A stretch of 64,000 nucleotides of DNA, taken from NCBI GenBank assembly GCA_958427355.1, contig CAUACA010000009.1, positions 4,842-68,841 of the forward strand, in the 5' to 3' direction. Source of the stretch: an uncultured Collinsella sp. Lineage in GTDB: Bacteria > Actinomycetota > Coriobacteriia > Coriobacteriales > Coriobacteriaceae. Below are positions 17,058 to 26,900 of this stretch, piece after piece. A program made the position numbers and the translations under genes. The notes under the pieces were generated by a model that was not told the DNA's origin, searched no databases, and saw nothing but the letters and a program-made list of their open reading frames with translations. The stretch's first letter is position 1. The number at the start of each line of letters is the position of its first letter.

Positions 17058-18095
17058 ATGGACCTGCCGATCGTCCTGTCCCATAAGACTGCCTGGCTGT
17101 ACCACAACGTGGCACGCCCGTTCGAGCCGCTCTCGCGAGCAAGCAGCCTATACGATGAGGACTCGCTTGCTAACGAGGCGGAGCCGACTGCGGACCTGCC
17201 CAAATTGGGGCTCGATACCAAGGGGCTGAGGGCTTCAACGGCAGTTGGGATCGTTACCGACTGTCTGGTTTCGCTCGGTATTCCACGAGAAGAACTCGAT
17301 CATATCGACACGCTCGTCAACTTTGATTTTGAGCGCTCGACGCCGGCTGGATTTAGGTGCCACGTGTTTGGGGCGCCGGTACCTCCAGGCCATCTTATCG
17401 AGGTGGCAGAGGGCCTTCTAGTGGTTGATGAGGCTATGTGCTTTGTCCAAGCGGGTTCGTGGATGAGCGAGCCCGAGCAGCTGGAATATGGCTACGAAAT
17501 CTGCGCTCGATACCATTTGAATCATCTGTCGACAGGCGATTATATCGAGATGGGGCAGAGGTATACCGTTGCCGACTTGATTGCCTATTGCAATGAGAAC
17601 CGATCTCGTCAGGGGGCTATACGCGCGGCCGCCGTGCTCAAGCGCGTGCACGATGGCGCACGGTCGCCCATGGAGACGGCCACCGCAATCATGGTCGTAG
17701 CAAAACGTTCTCAAGGAGGGCTTGGATACGCCAAGGTCGAGCTCAACCATCGGGTCGATGTTCCCAGCGAGTTCAAGTATCTCGCTAAGTCCGGGTATTT
17801 CGAGATTGACGTATATGCGCCTGCGAACGGTACGGGGATTGAATACAACGGCTCGGACCATCTTGATAAACAGCGCAGCGCGTCGGATGCGGAGCGTATG
17901 ACCGTGCTGAGCGCGCTGGGCTTTAGAATGATCGTCCTCACCGGGACTCAGTTTGCCCATCAGCTGCAATTGCACCGGGCGATGAACGCCATCGCACTTG
18001 CGATGGGCCTTAAGTGCGACCGAAGCGAAGCGTTCCAGAAACGGCAGAACGATCTGCGAGAATTCGTGATTCGGCACTGGGACGGCGGCCTTTAG
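17058..18095 (+). CDS. Uncharacterised protein with PD-(D/E)XK-like C-terminal motif
   Basis: This 345-residue soluble protein has no membrane segments. The C-terminal third contains GTGIEYNGSDHLDKQRSASD followed by LSALGFRMIVLTGTQ, which resembles the Vsr/DUF559-type endonuclease pattern (E-x-[DN]-G-x-x-H, then a strand after a G-[FW]-[RQ] turn). The N-terminal part (LSHKTAWLYHNVARP) is not assigned. ATG 17058 follows GGAGG. The gene is alone and bracketed by two family C repeats, as a cassette might be. A nucleolytic or defence role is inference. The metal-binding residues are incomplete by eye, so it may be inactive. Confidence 0.55.
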   Translation: MDLPIVLSHKTAWLYHNVARPFEPLSRASSLYDEDSLANEAEPTADLPKLGLDTKGLRASTAVGIVTDCLVSLGIPREELDHIDTLVNFDFERSTPAGFRCHVFGAPVPPGHLIEVAEGLLVVDEAMCFVQAGSWMSEPEQLEYGYEICARYHLNHLSTGDYIEMGQRYTVADLIAYCNENRSRQGAIRAAAVLKRVHDGARSPMETATAIMVVAKRSQGGLGYAKVELNHRVDVPSEFKYLAKSGYFEIDVYAPANGTGIEYNGSDHLDKQRSASDAERMTVLSALGFRMIVLTGTQFAHQLQLHRAMNAIALAMGLKCDRSEAFQKRQNDLREFVIRHWDGGL

Positions 18096-18133
18096 GGGCG
18101 TTCCGGCCTTTCTACGGGGCGCTATGGGCAGGC

Positions 18134-18198
18134 AAACCATCACAACATTCGACGTTTTTCGCCAAAATCGGGAAAAGCATCGAATGTTGTGATGGTTT
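18134..18198. repeat. Family C palindromic repeat, copy 2
   Basis: Same arms and almost the same spacer as copy 1 at 16892 (GTTTTTCGCCAAAATCGGGA versus GTTTTTTGCCAAAATCGGGA). It sits 39 bases after the stop of the intervening gene. Confidence 0.85.
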
Positions 18199-18330
18199 GT
18201 GTGTTGAGGATGGGCTTGGGAAGCCGGTTTTGCTCGAAGCGACCTGTCCTGTCGTACGGGTGTCGGCATGATTCTCTCGTGGGGTATTATGTTTTCCGAA
18301 GAATAAAACGCCGCGTGAGGGGAGGACTGC

Positions 18331-19386
18331 GTGGACGGGCACGTGCAACATGACGGCTTTGGCCGCAACATCAACTACCTGCGCATTGCCGTTACCGACA
18401 AGTGCAATTTCCGCTGCATTTACTGCATGCCGGCCGATGGCGTGGCGCCCCGCACGCACGACGAGCTACTCAGTGCCGAGGAAATTGCCCGCTTTGTGCG
18501 CTTGGTGGCGGGGGAGGGCATTCGCCGCGTGCGTCTGACGGGTGGCGAGCCGCTGGTCAGCCACCGTATCATTCCGCTTATTCGCGACATCCGCGCGATT
18601 CCGCAGATCGAGGACATCTCACTCACCACCAACGGCGCCCTGCTGCCCAAGCTGGCGCCGCAGCTCAAAGACGCGGGGCTTAACCGCGTCAACATCTCGC
18701 TCGACACGCTCGACCCTACGCTCTTTGGAAAGATCACGCGCCTGGGCCGACTCGAGCAGACCATGGCTGGCATCGACGCGGCGCTGGCTTGGGGTTTTGA
18801 GCCCGTTAAGGTCAACTGCGTTGTGGTGCGCCGGCTCAACCAAGACGTGGCGGCCCTCGCGCGCTTGACCGTCGACCGCCCCATCCACCTGCGCTTTATC
18901 GAATACATGCCCATCGGCGACGAGCGCACCAGCTCGCATTGCGCTGTGGACCCGCATGCTCCCGCGCTCAATCCCGAGCTGTGGGATGCGAGCGATACCG
19001 TGCCGAGCGACGAGCTGCGGGCGCGCATCAATGCCGGGGCCGCCGCGACGGGCCTGGGCGAGCTCGAGCCGCTCGATATCAACGACGCTCCTGCCGGCGC
19101 GGGCCCTGCGCGCTATTGGCACTTTCCGGGCGCGGCGGGAACGGTGGGCTTCATTAGCGCCATGTCCAACCATTTTTGCGCGAATTGCAACCGTCTGCGC
19201 CTGACGGCAGACGGCAGCGTGCGCCCGTGCCTGTTCAGCGATGCCGAGTATTCGGTGCGTGAGGCGCTGCGCCGTGGTGATGATATGCAGGTACTTTCGA
19301 TTTGGCGCGATGCCGTGGCCCACAAACCGCAGGAACACGCGATAATTGAGGGCACGCAACGATTTATGTCCCAAATCGGAGGATGA
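18331..19386 (+). CDS. moaA: GTP 3',8-cyclase (molybdenum cofactor biosynthesis)
   Basis: MoaA is the radical-SAM enzyme that, with MoaC, converts GTP to cyclic pyranopterin monophosphate. The 351-residue protein has the radical-SAM cluster CNFRCIYC near the N terminus, TGGEPL, and the second cluster region FCANCNRLRLTADG with a further Cys in RPCLFSD. The C terminus (MSQIGG) keeps the double glycine important in MoaA. It starts with GTG 18331 behind GAGGGGAGGACTGC. It is followed 4 bases later by a moaC-mobB fusion, clearly co-transcribed. No other Mo-cofactor genes lie in the window. Confidence 0.95.
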   Translation: MDGHVQHDGFGRNINYLRIAVTDKCNFRCIYCMPADGVAPRTHDELLSAEEIARFVRLVAGEGIRRVRLTGGEPLVSHRIIPLIRDIRAIPQIEDISLTTNGALLPKLAPQLKDAGLNRVNISLDTLDPTLFGKITRLGRLEQTMAGIDAALAWGFEPVKVNCVVVRRLNQDVAALARLTVDRPIHLRFIEYMPIGDERTSSHCAVDPHAPALNPELWDASDTVPSDELRARINAGAAATGLGELEPLDINDAPAGAGPARYWHFPGAAGTVGFISAMSNHFCANCNRLRLTADGSVRPCLFSDAEYSVREALRRGDDMQVLSIWRDAVAHKPQEHAIIEGTQRFMSQIGG

Positions 19387-19390
19387 TCAT

Positions 19391-20698
19391 ATGGCCAAGA
19401 GCAGGTACGCCGATGCCACCAAGGCCGCTCGTAGGGCCGCGATGTCTGCCCACAAAGTCACGGCCGCGGTGAATGCCGACAACGCCGACGCGTCCGCGCA
19501 GCCGTCTGCCAGTACTGCCACCGAGCCCGTCCGTGACGCCCGTCGCGACGAGCTGACGCATGTGGACGCCAAGGGCGAGGTACGCATGGTCGACGTGTCC
19601 GACAAGGCCGAGACCCATCGCATCGCCATCGCCGAGGGCACCATCCTCATGCATCCCGAGACGCAGGCCATGGTGCTGCAGGACCGCGCCAAAAAGGGCG
19701 ACGTGCTTGCCTGCGCGCGCGTGGCGGGCATTATGGCCATCAAGCGCACCAGCGACATCATCCCCATGTGCCATCCTTTGCTTATTACCAAGAGCAAGTG
19801 CGACATTGCGCCCATCGCTGCGGCGGGGACGCCGGCCGAGGACGTGCCCGAGGGCTGGGCGCCGGCGCGCGCGGACGGGCAGGTTGGCTTTCACGTAATG
19901 GTCACGGCCGGCGTGACGGGCAAGACGGGTATTGAGATGGAGGCTCTGACTGGAGCGAGTGCCGCGTGCCTAACGATCTATGACATGTGCAAGGCGGTCG
20001 ATCGCGGCATGGAGATCGTCGACGTGCGCCTGCTGCACAAGGAGGGCGGCCGCTCGGGCGTGTGGGATCGTGCAGAGCGTCAGGCCGCTGCTGTTGAGGC
20101 CGTGGCCGCTGACGGCGACGCACACGCAAGCGCACCCGTCGCCGTCGCGTCCGCAGTTCCGGCCCCAGCCGTCCCCGCGATCGCGTTTATCGGCTACCAG
20201 AACTCGGGCAAGACCACGCTGGTCGAGAAGGTTATCGCCGAGCTCACCCGCCGCGGTCTGCGCGTGGGTTCGCTCAAGCATCACGGGCACCACGGCTTTG
20301 ATATCGATGTACCCGCCAAGGACACCTGGCGCCATCACCAAGCCGGATCCAAGCACGTGGGACTCATCTGCGCCACGCGCTGGGCGGAGTACGCCGACAC
20401 GCGCGAGGAGGACGAGATGCCCGCTCGCGAGCTGCTGTCGCGTTATAACGACGTCGACGTGGTGATCATCGAGGGCTACAAGACCGAGGGCTTCGACAAT
20501 ATCGTGGTCGCGCGCTCCGGTGTCGACCGTCTGCGCGGCAAGAGCTCGCTCGACCTGGTCGATGGCCACACGCTGGCCCTTGCCTGCAATGAGGCCTTGG
20601 CGCGTCAGGCCTTCGACGCCGGCTTTGCGACCCGAGCCATCAACATCAACGACGCCCGAGCCATCTGCGATCTTATCCAAGACCACCTTCAGGCTTGA
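19391..20698 (+). CDS. moaC-mobB: Fused cyclic pyranopterin monophosphate synthase and MobB-type GTPase
   Basis: This 435-residue two-domain protein has a MoaC domain at residues about 53-220. MoaC features are VRMVDVSDKAETHRIAIAEG, the active-site MCHPL, GKTGIEMEALTG, MCKAVDRGM and the lysine in LLHKEGGRSGVW. After an Ala/Val/Pro linker, residues about 255-435 form a MobB domain with P-loop GYQNSGKTTL and VIIEGYKTEGFDNIVV. MoaC completes cPMP formation after MoaA. MobB is a GTP-binding helper for guanine-dinucleotide attachment late in the pathway. About 50 disordered residues precede MoaC. GGAGG precedes ATG 19391. The fusion joins an early and a late step. Confidence 0.92.
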   Translation: MAKSRYADATKAARRAAMSAHKVTAAVNADNADASAQPSASTATEPVRDARRDELTHVDAKGEVRMVDVSDKAETHRIAIAEGTILMHPETQAMVLQDRAKKGDVLACARVAGIMAIKRTSDIIPMCHPLLITKSKCDIAPIAAAGTPAEDVPEGWAPARADGQVGFHVMVTAGVTGKTGIEMEALTGASAACLTIYDMCKAVDRGMEIVDVRLLHKEGGRSGVWDRAERQAAAVEAVAADGDAHASAPVAVASAVPAPAVPAIAFIGYQNSGKTTLVEKVIAELTRRGLRVGSLKHHGHHGFDIDVPAKDTWRHHQAGSKHVGLICATRWAEYADTREEDEMPARELLSRYNDVDVVIIEGYKTEGFDNIVVARSGVDRLRGKSSLDLVDGHTLALACNEALARQAFDAGFATRAININDARAICDLIQDHLQA

Positions 20699-20704
20699 CG
20701 CTGC

Positions 20705-20812
20705 GCCGGCCCCAAGCACCCCATCTCGCCCCTCAAGCCGTCGCTCGCGTACCAAAGTACGCGTCGCTCCTCTTTCGGGGCGACCTGGGGCACTTGGAAC
20801 CGGCTCGCTGCG
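20705..20812. repeat. Long imperfect inverted repeat downstream of moaC-mobB
   Basis: GCCGGCCCCAAGCACCCC and the inverted form of GGGGCACTTGGAACCGGC pair with a few mismatches, enclosing an inner GCGTACCAAAGTACGC hairpin. It lies just past the stop and may terminate or stabilise the moa transcript. It looks like a further palindromic repeat type. Confidence 0.5.
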
Positions 20813-20877
20813 TTGCCATAACATGCCAAAAAGGGATAGGTTTATTTTGGCAGGTTTTACCATGGCAAACGTCACTT

Positions 20878-20910
20878 CCACCACAAAGGGGCCAGGCACC
20901 TTTGTGGTGG
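20878..20910. repeat. Family B palindromic repeat, copy 2
   Basis: CCACCACAAAGGGGCCAGGC and its inverted arm, followed by TTTTG. Confidence 0.85.
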
Positions 20911-21083
20911 TTTTGCTTTGTTAGATGTGTGGGACATGCCTTACAATCTACCAAGTAGTTCATACTGAGCGAAAAACGGAGAGAAGGGGCTTGATGCGTC
21001 CTTAATGTTTCATGCGGATAGATTGATTTGACAGACGGTGGCGAATGCCCGCCGTCCGTATTCGTATGAAACAAGGAGTCTCC

Positions 21084-22370
21084 ATGCTCGCCTCTTTTTT
21101 CTCAAAGCCTCAGTCATCGCTGTCCGCGCAGGCCAAGCGCCTGGTGGCGATGCGCTTTCTCATCTACACCGGTTTTCAGACCAGCTACTTTATCGGCGTT
21201 ATCGGAACACTCACCTATGCAGACGATGCCTCGGTCGTGGCGACATCGCTGGCCGTCCTTTTTATGAACGTATTTGTGATTCTGGGATCCTTTGCGGGCG
21301 GCGCGGCGCTCGACGCCTGGGGCCCGCGCCGTCATTTCTTGCTGAGCATCGTGGGCACGCTGGCAACCGGCGCGGCAATCCTCGCCTTTGGCAGCGCGAC
21401 CGGCATCGTCCTGCTCGGCGCGGTGCTCCTGGGCTTTGTGATGGGATTTGCCCAGCCCATTGCCACGTCCTATCCGGCCTATCTCACCGACGATCCTGTC
21501 GAGCTCAAAGACATCAACTCCGCCATCGCCATGTTCTCAAACGTGAGTATCGTCGTTGGCCCCACGCTGGGCGGCTTTGTCGCGGCTGCTGCGTCGTCGC
21601 GTGCGGTGTTTTTGCTCATGATGATTTTTACCGTACTGGCGTTCATTGCCGGCTGGGGCTTTAGACCGCAAGCAGTTCGCGTCGCCGCGCGTGAAAGTAC
21701 TCCCGCGGACAGCAGTACAACGGCAATCACTGCCAGCCAAAGCTCCAACCCCAGCACGTTCGCCCGCGTCACCTTCGCGACAAGCATCAAGACCGTCTTT
21801 ACCAACAGCGTCCTCGCGTTACTTTTCTGCATCATCTTCCTCTCGAACTTTGGCTATGGCGCCTTCGATCCACTGGAGTCGTTCTTCTACCGTGATGTCC
21901 TACACGTCGGTGTTGAGTGGATGGGCTGGCTCTCGTCGGCCTCGGGCGTGGGCGCGGTGCTGGGTGCTGTGCTCGCACTCCGTTTGCCGCCGCACCTGGT
22001 CAACCTTAAAACGCTGCTTGTGGCGCTTATGTCCGTGGGCCTGGGAAGCCTGCTCTATGTGGGGACGCCGTACGTGGGCGTGGCCCTCGTCGGCCAGATT
22101 GCCCTGGGCATAGCTTGGGGTGTCGTCAACCCGCTCCACAACACCATCGTGCAAACGACGGCTCCGCTCGAGCAGCTCGGTCGCGTCAACTCGGTCATGG
22201 GCTTTGGCAACATGTTCGCCGGCGTGGCGCCGCTGGCGATTGCCCCGTGGCTGGCGGCGACATTTGGCGTACAGCAGACGCTCATCGGGGCGGGCATGGT
22301 CGTGACGGCGGTTCCCGCGGCGCTGCTGCTGTTTGGCCGCCGGCACTTTGATCGTGCCGCAAGGCAGTAA
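21084..22370 (+). CDS. MFS transporter
   Basis: This 428-residue membrane protein has about 12 hydrophobic helices in two six-helix halves, separated by a polar Ser/Thr-rich loop (about residues 205-245). The motif GGAALDAWGPRRHF in the first half is an MFS loop 2-3 signature variant, and similarity in overall pattern is to drug/proton antiporters (DHA type). ATG 21084 follows AAGGAG. The substrate is unknown. The gene is monocistronic between palindromic repeats; 20911-21083 upstream holds an imperfect inverted repeat (TTTCATGCGGA / TCCGTATTCGTATGAAA) next to the start that could be a control hairpin. Confidence 0.88.
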   Translation: MLASFFSKPQSSLSAQAKRLVAMRFLIYTGFQTSYFIGVIGTLTYADDASVVATSLAVLFMNVFVILGSFAGGAALDAWGPRRHFLLSIVGTLATGAAILAFGSATGIVLLGAVLLGFVMGFAQPIATSYPAYLTDDPVELKDINSAIAMFSNVSIVVGPTLGGFVAAAASSRAVFLLMMIFTVLAFIAGWGFRPQAVRVAARESTPADSSTTAITASQSSNPSTFARVTFATSIKTVFTNSVLALLFCIIFLSNFGYGAFDPLESFFYRDVLHVGVEWMGWLSSASGVGAVLGAVLALRLPPHLVNLKTLLVALMSVGLGSLLYVGTPYVGVALVGQIALGIAWGVVNPLHNTIVQTTAPLEQLGRVNSVMGFGNMFAGVAPLAIAPWLAATFGVQQTLIGAGMVVTAVPAALLLFGRRHFDRAARQ

Positions 22371-22435
22371 AAACCATCACAACATTCGATGAAAACCGCG
22401 TTTTTGCCGAAAAACGTCGAATGTTGTGATGCTTT
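22370..22435. repeat. Family C palindromic repeat, copy 3
   Basis: Starts at the last base of the MFS stop codon: AAACCATCACAACATTCGA and an inverted arm with one mismatch (GATGCTTT). The spacer differs from copies 1 and 2. Confidence 0.8.
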
Positions 22436-22467
22436 GCGCCTCGGGCCAGGCCACCCTTCTGGTCCGG

Positions 22468-22499
22468 CCACCACAAAGGGGCCAGGCACCTTTGTGGCG
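22468..22499. repeat. Family B palindromic repeat, copy 3
   Basis: CCACCACAAAGGGGCCAGGC followed by the inverted arm CCTTTGTGGCG. It is 32 bases after a family C copy, the same C/B pairing that occurs in reverse order at 32818-32927. Confidence 0.8.
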
Positions 22500-22587
22500 A
22501 TCGGGCCCCAACGGCCCGTGCCTTGGTATACCATGTACGCCGTTCACGAATACACCCCACACCGCCGCACAACCCAGAAAGGCCCCC

Positions 22588-23409
22588 ATGGACACCACCT
22601 TCAGCCACATCAAAGCCGTGTTCTGCGATATCGACGGCACGCTGCTCACGAGCCAGCACACGGTGTCCCCGCGCACCGTGGCGGCGATTCGCGCACTGCG
22701 CGAGCGCGGCGTGCTCTTTGGTCTGTGCACCGGGCGCGACGCCCACGCGACCGAGGCCATGTACGAGCTCTGGGGCATCGAAGGCCTGGTAGACGTGCTC
22801 GTGGGCTGCGGTGGCGCCGAGGTCATCGATCGCGCGCACGACATCAACGAGCTGAGCTATCCGCTGCCGGGCGAGACCATCGCGCGCATCTGCGAGCACA
22901 TGGCGGACCTTCCGGCAACGCCCGTTTGCCCTCGGGACGGCGTGCTCTATGTGCCCGAGAGCAATGCGTGCGTCGAGCACCTGTCGCGCGTCGACGGCGT
23001 GCCCTACAAGGTGGTCGACTTTGCCGAGTTTTTGCGCGAGCCGCAGACCAAGGTGATGTTTACCATGGCGCCCGAGGTGATGCCGCAGGTCATCGAACGA
23101 GCGTCGTCGCTCGCCGACGATACTGTTAAGGCGGCGGCTCTGCAAACCACGCAGCGGCTCTACGAGTTCATGGATCCGCGCGTGTCCAAGACGCGCGGCC
23201 TTGTGCGCGTGGCGGAGCTCAACAACATGGAGCTCCAGGACATCTGCGTGTTTGGCGATGCCGATAACGACACCTGCATGGTGGCCGACGCCGGCGTGGG
23301 CGTGGCCATGGCAAACGGCAGCGACGCCACCCGTGCCGCCGCCGATTTTGTAACCGCCAGCAACGACAAAGACGGCATCGCGATCTTTATCGAGGAACAT
23401 CTGCTGTAG
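22588..23409 (+). CDS. HAD-superfamily phosphatase (Cof-type)
   Basis: This 273-residue soluble HAD hydrolase has motif I FCDIDGTLL with both catalytic aspartates, motif II TGRD, and the C-terminal FGDADNDTCM with the Mg-binding aspartates. The large middle part is a C2-type cap as in Cof/YidA sugar-phosphate phosphatases. ATG 22588 has AAAGG upstream; the open frame extends upstream through repeats to 22426 and is not used. The substrate is not predictable. A family B repeat follows the stop. Confidence 0.9.
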   Translation: MDTTFSHIKAVFCDIDGTLLTSQHTVSPRTVAAIRALRERGVLFGLCTGRDAHATEAMYELWGIEGLVDVLVGCGGAEVIDRAHDINELSYPLPGETIARICEHMADLPATPVCPRDGVLYVPESNACVEHLSRVDGVPYKVVDFAEFLREPQTKVMFTMAPEVMPQVIERASSLADDTVKAAALQTTQRLYEFMDPRVSKTRGLVRVAELNNMELQDICVFGDADNDTCMVADAGVGVAMANGSDATRAAADFVTASNDKDGIAIFIEEHLL

Positions 23410-23422
23410 CGCCGGAGGAGAA

Positions 23423-23455
23423 CCACCGCAAAGGGAACAGGCACCTTTGCGGTGG
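23423..23455. repeat. Family B palindromic repeat, copy 4
   Basis: CCACCGCAAAGGGAACAGGC with inverted arm CCTTTGCGGTGG. The arms use GCGGTGG as in family A, linking the two families. Confidence 0.85.
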
Positions 23456-23914
23456 CCTCAGGCGATTTGGGCGAATTGATGCCTAAAATCTGCGCGAAAA
23501 TTCAGATATGGTTGTCTGAACATTACGCTTCTAACTACCGATGAGTTAAAGATATTCCCAGCAACTTAGTAGTCTATTCCTCACGGTTAATGACCTACCG
23601 TTCACGGTCGATTTTCGACCGTTCACAGGATGTTTGCTCTTGAGCAAAATGTTGTGCAAATAAATAAAATGCTATTAAAAAACTGATAACTAACTTAATT
23701 ACCAGTAGAAACAGATATTTCAGAGCGAATAAACGAAAGCAAATCTGAGTAAATGTCAAGAGAATTGAGAACTGGCTACAAAAATGTCGGTTTTGCTGCT
23801 CGGATGTTTAAACAATAGTTACAATAGTATTACTACGCGAGCGCAATTACAGATTGCGCAGATACGTTTGATGGTGAAAGAGCAAGATCGCGGTCTCTTG
23901 GGGAGGAGACATCG
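23456..23914 (+). promoter_or_regulatory. AT-rich upstream region of the pilus operon with LytTR-like direct repeats
   Basis: This gap is clearly more AT-rich than its left flank. ACCGTTCAC occurs at 23597 and 23618, exactly 21 bases apart, with a related ACGGTTAAT at 23583. Two nine-base repeats spaced by 12 bases are the classical LytTR-family binding arrangement. A TACAAT -10-like box lies near 23829 and a GCGCAAT..ATTGCGC hairpin near 23840-23858. A strong GGGGAGGAG site precedes the adhesin start. No gene is seen. Confidence 0.5.
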
Positions 23915-26900
23915 ATGAAAGCGAATTCAGAAAAAACTAAGCAGAGTAAAAAAGCGACGCGCCGTGTACTGGCAGGCGTTTTGTGCGGAGCCTCCGTTTT
24001 GAGCCTGGTGCTGTCGCTCGTCATGCCTCCGATTTCGCAGGCCATTGCCAACGATGCCCAGACAGTTTCTACTGAGGAAACTGTGATGGGGGGGGGTTCC
24101 TCAAGTGAGTCTACTGATGTAGACAACACCAACAACGGGGATACCGAAAACCAGAATAGTGACGACGCAGAGGGTGGCGAAGCCGACCCCTCAAATGGTG
24201 TTGAGCAGGGTCAGTCTGGGGATCAACCTGAGGGTAAGCTGCAGGTCGAAGATAACGAGCCGGCAGATGGCAACGCTGTGATGGCGGCCACGGAAGGCGA
24301 GCAAACCGAAGCGGCGCCCGACGAGATAAAAAACGTTGACGAATTAAAAACCAAGTTGGCGAATGCAAGCGGTGTTGCTAGCTTCAAGCTTATGAATGAT
24401 GTCGAGACCGGCGAGATAATCACGCTTAGCAAGGACGGCAGCAAAATCACGCTGGATCTAAACGGCCATAAGATTAAGCATACGAGTTCAAATCAGCCTC
24501 TGTTCAATATCACCGGCGGCGCGACGCTGACCGTCAAGGACAGCCAGCAAGCTGCCGCGACAGAGATCTCGGCTAATCAAGAAAACAAATGGAGCAATCT
24601 CGCTTCAATGGAATACGGCGATTCTAACATCCCGACCAAGCTTACCTATTACGTAACCGAATCGGTCGCAAGCGGAACCGGTACAAACGAAACTCTTAAA
24701 GCGTATGAGGCTGGTATCAAGGGTGCCATTGTGGCTTGCGGCGGCAATGCCAACCTGAAGCTCATTAATCTCTACGCAACTAACGACAAGGGTGGTACGT
24801 TCAATCTCGAGAGTGGCGTGATTACGCAACAGCAACAGAGCAGTGTCAGCAGTTTGGTTTATGCCGAAAACGGCTCTTCCGTCAACATGCGTGGCGGCTA
24901 TATATGCGGCGCTTCTGGCTCGGGCGCGGGCGGTGGAATCGAAGTGCGCTATAACTCAAGCCTTAGCATCTCCAATGGCGTAATTGCTGGCAATAGTGCT
25001 CCGAGTGGCGGCGGTGTGTATGCTGAAGGCTCCACGGTTAAGGTGACCGGCGGCACAATCTCCGGCAATAGAACGCTAGAGAACACTTCCGGATTCGGCG
25101 GTGGCGTCATGGTCGTGGGCGGTAGTATTGCTGTTTCTGGTGGTTTCATCACCAACAATAAATATGCCAACTTCTGCAACCAGGATGGATACGGTGACCA
25201 TGGCGGTGCTGGGCTTGCTGCCAAGAACGGCACCCATGTCACCATTTCCGGTGGCCAGATTACTGGCAACTACTCCCAAGAAGCTGGCGGCGGCGTTTAC
25301 GTTACCGATGTGGATCGAAATAAGGAGCCTTCTCGTTCAGGAATGGCGTGGCTGAATATCACGGGAGGAATTATTGCCTCTAACGTGAGCTACCGATCTG
25401 AAGGTGCCGGCATCCGAGTGGGCCAGATGGTTGACGCGATGATAAATGGATCGTCAAACGATAGCCCAGTCTACATCACTAATAACCACTGCATGTCTCG
25501 TTTTGACTGGGGTGGCGGTGGCATCTTTGTTCAGGGAAACTCAAACCAAGGCGAGGAATATACTGCTGGTAGGCTATTCATATATAACTCGTACATTAGC
25601 GCCAATAAAGCTGGCGGCTACGGCGGCGGCGTTGCAGTCTGCCCTACGGGCAAGACGCTGGTAACGAACACTGAGGGCACGGCAATCTTTGGCAATTCGT
25701 CTGCCAAAGATCAGCAGGACGCAAAAGCTGATTATAATTCTGAAGAGAATAGCGGTAACGAAGGCACCCCTCACCTATCCGCTGGTGGCTACGAAGGCCT
25801 TGAGCACAAAAAGAACCAGGATGCTGACGCCTACAATGCCAAAGAGTTTCGCGAAAACGGCCACGCGGACTTCTTCCTTGCGGCGGAGGATCATAAGACC
25901 CCGATCGCGGCGGTGATTGGCAAAATGCTTGGCGGCGGTGACGCCAAATACAAGGGAAGTAAAGAGCTTACGCAAGCCATTACTATCCCCGCTAACGGTG
26001 GCGTGCAGGTATATAAAAGCATCGGCCTGAGCTCGGGTGTTACAGCTCAAGACGAAGCCGCGATCAATGCGCAAAAAGTTGCGACAACGTTCATCACCGG
26101 CAACTATTCCTGGGACCATGGCGGCGGCATCATGTCGAACGGCGACCTGTACATGGGCGCGCCTGAGGACACGTATGTCTATCCGAGCCTTAAGCTCAAG
26201 GCGACCAAGAAGCTGAAAGGCCGCGACCTCAAAAAAGAGGAGTTCTCCTTTACGGTGTATCGCAAGAATTCAGACAACCCTTTGGCTGGCACGACATTCA
26301 ATCGCAACGTTTGCACCGAGGTTGGAACAGCAAAAAATGATGCAAGCGGCAATATCACGTTTGACCTTGGTGAACAGTTCGCAACGGGTGGCACGGGTAA
26401 CGAAATCACATACTACTTGGTCGAAGATGCCGGCGATGATCCTGACATCACGTGCGACTCCAGTGTGTATGAGATTGTGGTACGGACCCAGGATAAGCCG
26501 ACCAAGCTCATGACTGTTCCGAGTAAAAATAATCCGAACGAAGAGAAGGAACTTCTCATCCATAACTACACGATTACAGACGTCAACGGGACCAAGTACG
26601 AACTCGATAAGTCTGGGAAGTGGGTTAACAAAAAAACGTGGAGTGTCGCGAAGAATGTCGACGGCTATTATCAAATTATCTGTGAGGACGGTTCGCCGAC
26701 TTTCACTAACGTATGTACCGCGTACGACTCGACTGGCGTTTGGATCCCTAAGGCGACCAAGGTCGTTAAGGGTGGCGAGATGAAGGAGTTCACGCTCGAG
26801 TTTGCGGATAACGAGAACTTCGATAGTCCCAAGACGGTTATGACCGACCCCGACGGCGTGATTACCACCACTGCCGACGGCAAGAAGTCTCAGCCCCGGA

